The notes under the pieces: model-generated
Told to the model about the DNA's origin: nothing
Database searches by the model: none
The model's input: the letters and a program-made list of their open reading frames with translations, nothing else
Shown: piece by piece, positions 7,709-10,397 of the stretch
Layout: each line of letters begins with the position of its first letter
Position numbering within the stretch: the first letter of the stretch is position 1
Source: an uncultured Gemella sp.
GTDB lineage: Bacteria > Bacillota > Bacilli > Staphylococcales > Gemellaceae
Assembly (NCBI GenBank): GCA_938038035.1
Contig: CALHQV010000361.1
Span: forward strand, 1 to 10,397
Direction: 5' to 3'
Length of the DNA stretch: 10,397 nt
Position numbers and translations under genes: made by a program

Positions 7709-7770
7709 AAAAACTATTAGACCTACTGCCTAATGTTATTATATCACTAGCAGTTGGTCTAATAGTTTTT
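7709..7770 (-). repeat. 21-bp inverted repeat: terminator of rgg or operator of the operon
   Basis: Two 21-base arms (7709-7729 and 7750-7770), containing CTATTAGACC and differing at one position, flank a 20-base loop. On the minus strand the second arm ends GTTTTTAT, so it can work as an intrinsic terminator for the rgg gene that stops 16 bases earlier. The A/T flanks would make it bidirectional. The loop holds TGATATAAT, a perfect extended -10, so the arms may instead be paired regulator-binding sites, one over the -35 region and one at the transcription start. Confidence 0.65.
7738..7746 (-). promoter_or_regulatory. candidate extended -10 promoter of the biosynthetic operon
   Basis: TGATATAAT on the minus strand matches the extended -10 consensus (TGnTATAAT). 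No good -35 hexamer is seen at 17 bases, which is common for extended -10 or activator-dependent promoters. The predicted start, near 7731, would give a transcript covering the tiny frame at 7688 and the radical SAM gene. Confidence 0.45.
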
Positions 7771-7785
7771 ATCCCTAATTTGCAA

Positions 7786-8643
7786 TTAGTTACTATTAAG
7801 TACTCTCTCAATATATTTTTCCCATCTATCTACTAAACTCATGCTTTCCAAGGTTTTCAGAAAGCCAATACACTTTCTCATCTCTAAAATATTACTCAAT
7901 TCATTTGTCATCTTAAAATTGTAACAACTATCTATGAGGTGAAAAACTAATCTTTCATATAATTCTATTTCATCAAAAAATAACTGGACTAATTGTTCTC
8001 TATAATAAGATGCATCAACTATATTATTTCTTTCTACGCTGAGGCTAAAAGCATTAAATAACATGCTGGTAATTAATCTTCTATGGGTCGGTAAATGTTT
8101 ATAAAAATCAGTTCTCCTCACCATTTCCTTCGTTAATATCATAATACTTGATTGGCAAAAAATTTCCATTGTGGAGGAAAATAGCTCTAATTCATATTCA
8201 CCCCAGATATCTATGCTGAATAAATAGTCTGATATAAAATCAATTTCTTCAGAAGTCACAATATTATCTTTCTCAATTTCTTGGAGCTTTAACTTAATCA
8301 AAATTATTGTTAATTTCTTACTTAGTTTCTCCTCTTCCTTTTCTATACAATTAATTAGGAGTCTTCTCAAGGCTGGGCTGTTGTTCTTATAAAAATAATT
8401 ATTTATCTTATCAATTACCTCGAAATTACTCATCTTATGAAAACCACGCCCTAAATACATAAACTCTTCTAAAGATACGTCCAGTGTCTTTAAAACTGAA
8501 AGTAATTTACTAAGAGTAATATCTGTATATCCATTTTCAAATCTAGATAACTGAGAGGTAGAAATCTCATCATTAGCAATATTATAAAGAGAGAGGCCCT
8601 TAGCTTCTCGAATTTTTTTTAAGATTTGTCCTAAATTTTTCAT
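7786..8643 (-). CDS. rgg: Rgg/MutR-family transcriptional regulator next to the biosynthetic operon
   Basis: A 285-residue cytosolic regulator of the usual Rgg length. An N-terminal XRE-type helix-turn-helix (about residues 4-62) includes NIANDEISTSQLSRFENG (22-39). The remainder is an all-helical, TPR-like C-terminal domain that in this family binds short peptides. The start has an excellent site, AAGGAGAGG five bases before the ATG. It lies just upstream of the operon in the same direction, separated by the 21-bp inverted repeat, and is the likely local regulator. No pheromone gene is found divergent from it. It is only distantly similar to the other Rgg here, so it is not a recent copy. 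It may answer to the same pheromone, as Rgg2 and Rgg3 of S. pyogenes do, or to another ligand. Activator or repressor cannot be told. Confidence 0.9.
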   Translation of the reverse strand: MKNLGQILKKIREAKGLSLYNIANDEISTSQLSRFENGYTDITLSKLLSVLKTLDVSLEEFMYLGRGFHKMSNFEVIDKINNYFYKNNSPALRRLLINCIEKEEEKLSKKLTIILIKLKLQEIEKDNIVTSEEIDFISDYLFSIDIWGEYELELFSSTMEIFCQSSIMILTKEMVRRTDFYKHLPTHRRLITSMLFNAFSLSVERNNIVDASYYREQLVQLFFDEIELYERLVFHLIDSCYNFKMTNELSNILEMRKCIGFLKTLESMSLVDRWEKYIERVLNSN

Positions 8644-8716
8644 TGCTTCCTCTCCTTGTTGCAGATTAGGGATGTTTTCATATATAAGTAAGCCAATTAG
8701 TTTTCAAATATTCTAG

Positions 8717-8735
8717 ATTTTAGTAAAACTAAAAT
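8717..8735 (-). repeat. 8-3-8 palindrome in the rgg leader
   Basis: ATTTTAGT and ACTAAAAT flank three bases, just downstream of the predicted start of the rgg transcript. This placement fits an operator for autoregulation, but no experimental match is known. Confidence 0.35.
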
Positions 8736-8750
8736 AGTATTTCTATTGTG

Positions 8751-8756
8751 ATTATA
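8751..8756 (-). promoter_or_regulatory. -10 of the promoter for the rgg gene at 7786-8643
   Basis: A consensus TATAAT on the minus strand lies about 108 bases before the start codon. The -35 region (AGTGAC or TGACGT) is poor. It is the best promoter candidate in the 332 bases between this rgg and the small basic peptide gene; that gap otherwise shows nothing clear. Confidence 0.4.
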
Positions 8757-8975
8757 CAATGAAAGTAAATACGTCACTCATAAAAATATGTTTTATATGA
8801 CAGCAATCAGTGAAATATAACAGTTTTCATTTCATTTATTAGTCGTTAAAAGCTTGTCTTTTTCCTACTTTTCTTCCTAATATACCTTTATATGATAAAT
8901 ATCTGCAAGTTACCAATCTGAACACTTAGAAATATATTCTTTGTAGTGTCTTACTTGAGATTCGTAACTGTTTTT

Positions 8976-9095
8976 CTAATTCTCACTATCGGAACTAACT
9001 TTGCAATAAGTAACACCCCTTTTTAGGTGTCTTCTATGTCTCTTAGACGAACTAAATAACCAGCTTTTATTATTTGTGATAATAACTTCTTGCAT
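8976..9095 (-). CDS. small basic peptide gene downstream of shp (stcA-like position)
   Basis: A 39-codon frame starts MQEVIITNN and contains a strongly basic core, SSSKRHRRHLKRG (15-27), followed by VTYCK. It ends at TAG. GAGG eight bases before the ATG is a good ribosome binding site. It begins 41 bases after the shp stop on the same strand, so it is probably co-transcribed with the pheromone gene. In S. pyogenes the gene after shp2, stcA, encodes a small cationic protein. The position and charge fit that role, but sequence identity could not be checked. The same frame stays open beyond the TAG for 21 more codons (8910-8975, including VRHYKEYISK, ending CSDW), so a longer roughly 60-residue protein may have been cut by a nonsense mutation. 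Confidence 0.55.
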   Translation of the reverse strand: MQEVIITNNKSWLFSSSKRHRRHLKRGVTYCKVSSDSEN

Positions 9096-9136
9096 AATAG
9101 ATATCCTCTAAGAATTACGTATAAGATTAGTAAGAA

Positions 9137-9208
9137 TCAACCTCCGACTATAATGATAATATCCATAATCAATAACAATATTGATGTAAATTTTAAAAGT
9201 TTTTTCAT
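9137..9208 (-). CDS. shp: short hydrophobic peptide pheromone precursor (SHP)
   Basis: A 23-residue peptide starts with a basic end, MKKLLKF, has a hydrophobic core, and finishes MDIIIIVGG. GGGAGG six bases before the ATG gives strong translation. SHP precursors are exported and processed, Eep protease being implicated, and the C-terminal octapeptide is imported by the oligopeptide permease to bind Rgg. DIIIIVGG is the mature form known for SHP3 of S. pyogenes, with Asp at the expected cleavage point. The gene is divergent from the rgg at 9278 with 69 bases between the start codons, the classical arrangement of this group. It should be strongly auto-induced. Recognition rests on the C-terminus, position and RBS together. 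Confidence 0.93.
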   Translation of the reverse strand: MKKLLKFTSILLLIMDIIIIVGG

Positions 9209-9225
9209 ACTGAACCTCCCTTTAT

Positions 9226-9255
9226 TTTTTTATTTATTGTATAATAAATAAAAAA
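9226..9255. promoter_or_regulatory. palindromic divergent promoter core of shp and rgg
   Basis: Two perfect 13-base arms (9226-9238 and 9243-9255) surround four bases. The centre contains TATAAT on the plus strand (9240-9245, for rgg) and TATACA on the minus strand (9238-9243, for shp). The two -10 elements overlap, so polymerase probably cannot use both at once. Confidence 0.6.
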
Positions 9256-9259
9256 TCCT

Positions 9260-9277
9260 TGTAATTTTGTTGGGAAT
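9260..9277 (-). promoter_or_regulatory. shp -35 and candidate Rgg-binding site
   Basis: On the minus strand ATTACA (9260-9265) is a fair -35 at 16 bases from the shp -10. Just upstream is TTCCCA (9271-9276). In S. pyogenes Rgg2 and Rgg3 compete for a site overlapping the shp -35, and this position corresponds. The site also covers the translation start region of the divergent rgg, so binding could lower Rgg synthesis. Confidence 0.5.
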
Positions 9278-10135
9278 ATGGGAAAAATGAAATCAAAACT
9301 TGGTATAACACTCAGAAAAATTCGAAAAGGGAAGAAAATAAGTTTAAGTTCAATTGCTGATAGTAATTTATCTAAATCTCAAATCTCTAGATTTGAACGG
9401 GGAGAATCAGAAATCTCTTGTATTCGACTAATCAATATTTTAGATAAATTACATATAACTTTGGATGAATTTATTATTCTTCATGACAATAATTCTACTA
9501 AAACTGGATCATTCGCTAACTTAGTGCAATATATTCGAAAACACTACTCCACAAAAAATTTTGATAGTATTATTGAATTACTATCAAACTCTTCAAGTTA
9601 TAACTTGGGTCCTTATGAAAAGACAATGGTAAAATCGATTCTCTATACAACAAATAAAAATTTTCTCCCCTCGGACGAGGAGTTATTACAGCTTACAGAT
9701 TATCTTTTTAAAGTTGAAAACTGGGGTTACTATGAAATTATCTTATTAGGTAACTGTGTAAGAACAATTAATTATAAATCCTTTTTCCTATTAACTATAG
9801 AAATGTTAAAAAATTATATCTATTCAACATTAAATAAGACAAATAAACGGCTTGTTACACAATTGGCAATCAATTGCCTAATTGTTAGTATTGATAAAGA
9901 AGAATTTCAAAATTGTAGTTTTCTAATCAAAGAAATAAAAAAATTACTAAATAATGAATTAAACTATTATGAACAAACCGTCTTCTTATATACATGTGGA
10001 TACTTTGAATTTAAGTGCAATCTTGCGAACGGAATCGAAAAGATGAAACAAGCACTTCAGGTATTTGAAATTCTAGGAGAACATAATATAAAAGCACAGT
10101 ACCAAGAGCACTATGACAAATATATTAATCAATAG
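9278..10135 (+). CDS. rgg: Rgg-family pheromone-responsive regulator (Rgg2/Rgg3-like)
   Basis: A 285-residue cytosolic regulator. The N-terminal helix-turn-helix (about 8-68) contains LSKSQISRFERGESEIS (31-47), which closely resembles that of the SHP receptors Rgg2 and Rgg3 of S. pyogenes. The remaining 215 or so residues are helical, TPR-like, and in this family bind the SHP octapeptide and form the dimer. It is divergent from the shp gene, so the pair is a complete quorum-sensing circuit. The start is uncertain: the ATG at 9278 has TTGGGA too close, while an in-frame ATG at 9287 (MKSKLG) lines up with the usual Rgg N-terminus. Whether it activates like Rgg2 or represses like Rgg3 cannot be read from the sequence. 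Confidence 0.93.
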   Translation: MGKMKSKLGITLRKIRKGKKISLSSIADSNLSKSQISRFERGESEISCIRLINILDKLHITLDEFIILHDNNSTKTGSFANLVQYIRKHYSTKNFDSIIELLSNSSSYNLGPYEKTMVKSILYTTNKNFLPSDEELLQLTDYLFKVENWGYYEIILLGNCVRTINYKSFFLLTIEMLKNYIYSTLNKTNKRLVTQLAINCLIVSIDKEEFQNCSFLIKEIKKLLNNELNYYEQTVFLYTCGYFEFKCNLANGIEKMKQALQVFEILGEHNIKAQYQEHYDKYINQ

Positions 10136-10178
10136 CATAAAGATAGTTAATCTTTAACCACCATAGGATTAGTTCTTG

Positions 10179-10397
10179 TTATTCCAATAGTATTTCTATA
10201 CTAAATTTTTTATCAAAATCCTTATCATTAAGTACTTTTACAAACATTTCTAAATTTTTTATTAAGCTCTCATACTCATAAAGATAATGATCTAGCTCCT
10301 CTTGAAACACTTTTATTTCTTCGCTTACTTGTTCTACTGTAATTGATTCTGGCAAATTTAATTTTGAAAAGTCATATCTTGCAAGCTTTCGACTGCT
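10179..10397 (-). CDS. C-terminal part of an unidentified gene, cut by the window edge
   Basis: An open frame enters from the right edge and runs 72 codons to TAA. The product is charged and likely helical, including ITVEQVSEEIKVFQEELDHY and a stretch of acidic and lysine residues near the end (LNDKDFDKKF). This looks like a coiled-coil tail. The start and function lie outside the window and no family was recognised. It is convergent with rgg, with 43 bases between the stops and no strong terminator. Confidence 0.65.
   Translation of the reverse strand, partial: SSRKLARYDFSKLNLPESITVEQVSEEIKVFQEELDHYLYEYESLIKNLEMFVKVLNDKDFDKKFSIEILLE

Noticed and set aside
8759..8800. Plus-strand mini-frame MKVNTSLIKICFI divergent from the rgg at 7786, a possible second pheromone
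   Set aside because: There is no ribosome binding site, the start overlaps the -10 of the rgg promoter, and the C-terminus does not look like an SHP.
9013..9030. ACACC/GGTGT hairpin as terminator after shp
   Set aside because: The stem is only 5 bp, there is no T-run, and it lies inside the small basic peptide gene.

Overview
The window is very AT-rich and has strong AGGAGG-type ribosome binding sites. It carries two Rgg-family regulators, one of them divergent from a short hydrophobic peptide (SHP) pheromone gene whose product ends in DIIIIVGG. This points to a Streptococcus, probably of the pyogenic group, where SHP pheromones with this C-terminus are known. The genes look accessory: the flank at the left end is broken sequence, and no housekeeping gene is visible.

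Layout, left to right. 1-640: no intact gene. 707-1918 (-): MFS efflux transporter. 1919-2342: spacer with a probable terminator. 2343-7503 (-): a tightly packed five-gene operon, transcribed right to left. In transcription order it encodes a MoaA-like radical SAM enzyme, a CYTH-fold protein, a truncated alanyl-tRNA-synthetase-like protein, and two ATP-grasp ligases. 7513-7785: operon leader with a 21-bp inverted repeat around a candidate extended -10 promoter, and a tiny open frame with a strong RBS. 7786-8643 (-): first Rgg regulator. 8976-9095 (-): small basic peptide gene. 9137-9208 (-): shp pheromone gene. 9278-10135 (+): second Rgg, divergent from shp. 10179-10397 (-): C-terminal end of an unidentified gene running off the window.

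How the genes may work together (inference). The right part is a complete Rgg/SHP quorum-sensing module: pheromone, receptor-regulator, and a small cationic peptide gene placed like stcA of S. pyogenes. The other Rgg sits directly upstream of the biosynthetic operon and probably controls it, either with the same pheromone or with another ligand. The operon joins a radical SAM enzyme related to the GTP cyclase MoaA, a CYTH protein (a family that handles triphosphates), a synthetase-like adenylating fold lacking editing and C-terminal domains, and two carboxylate-amine ligases. This set suggests a small-molecule pathway, for example an aminoacylated or peptidylated nucleotide-derived compound exported by the MFS protein. 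No known pathway with this gene set is recognised here, so the operon is the best candidate for an undescribed system.
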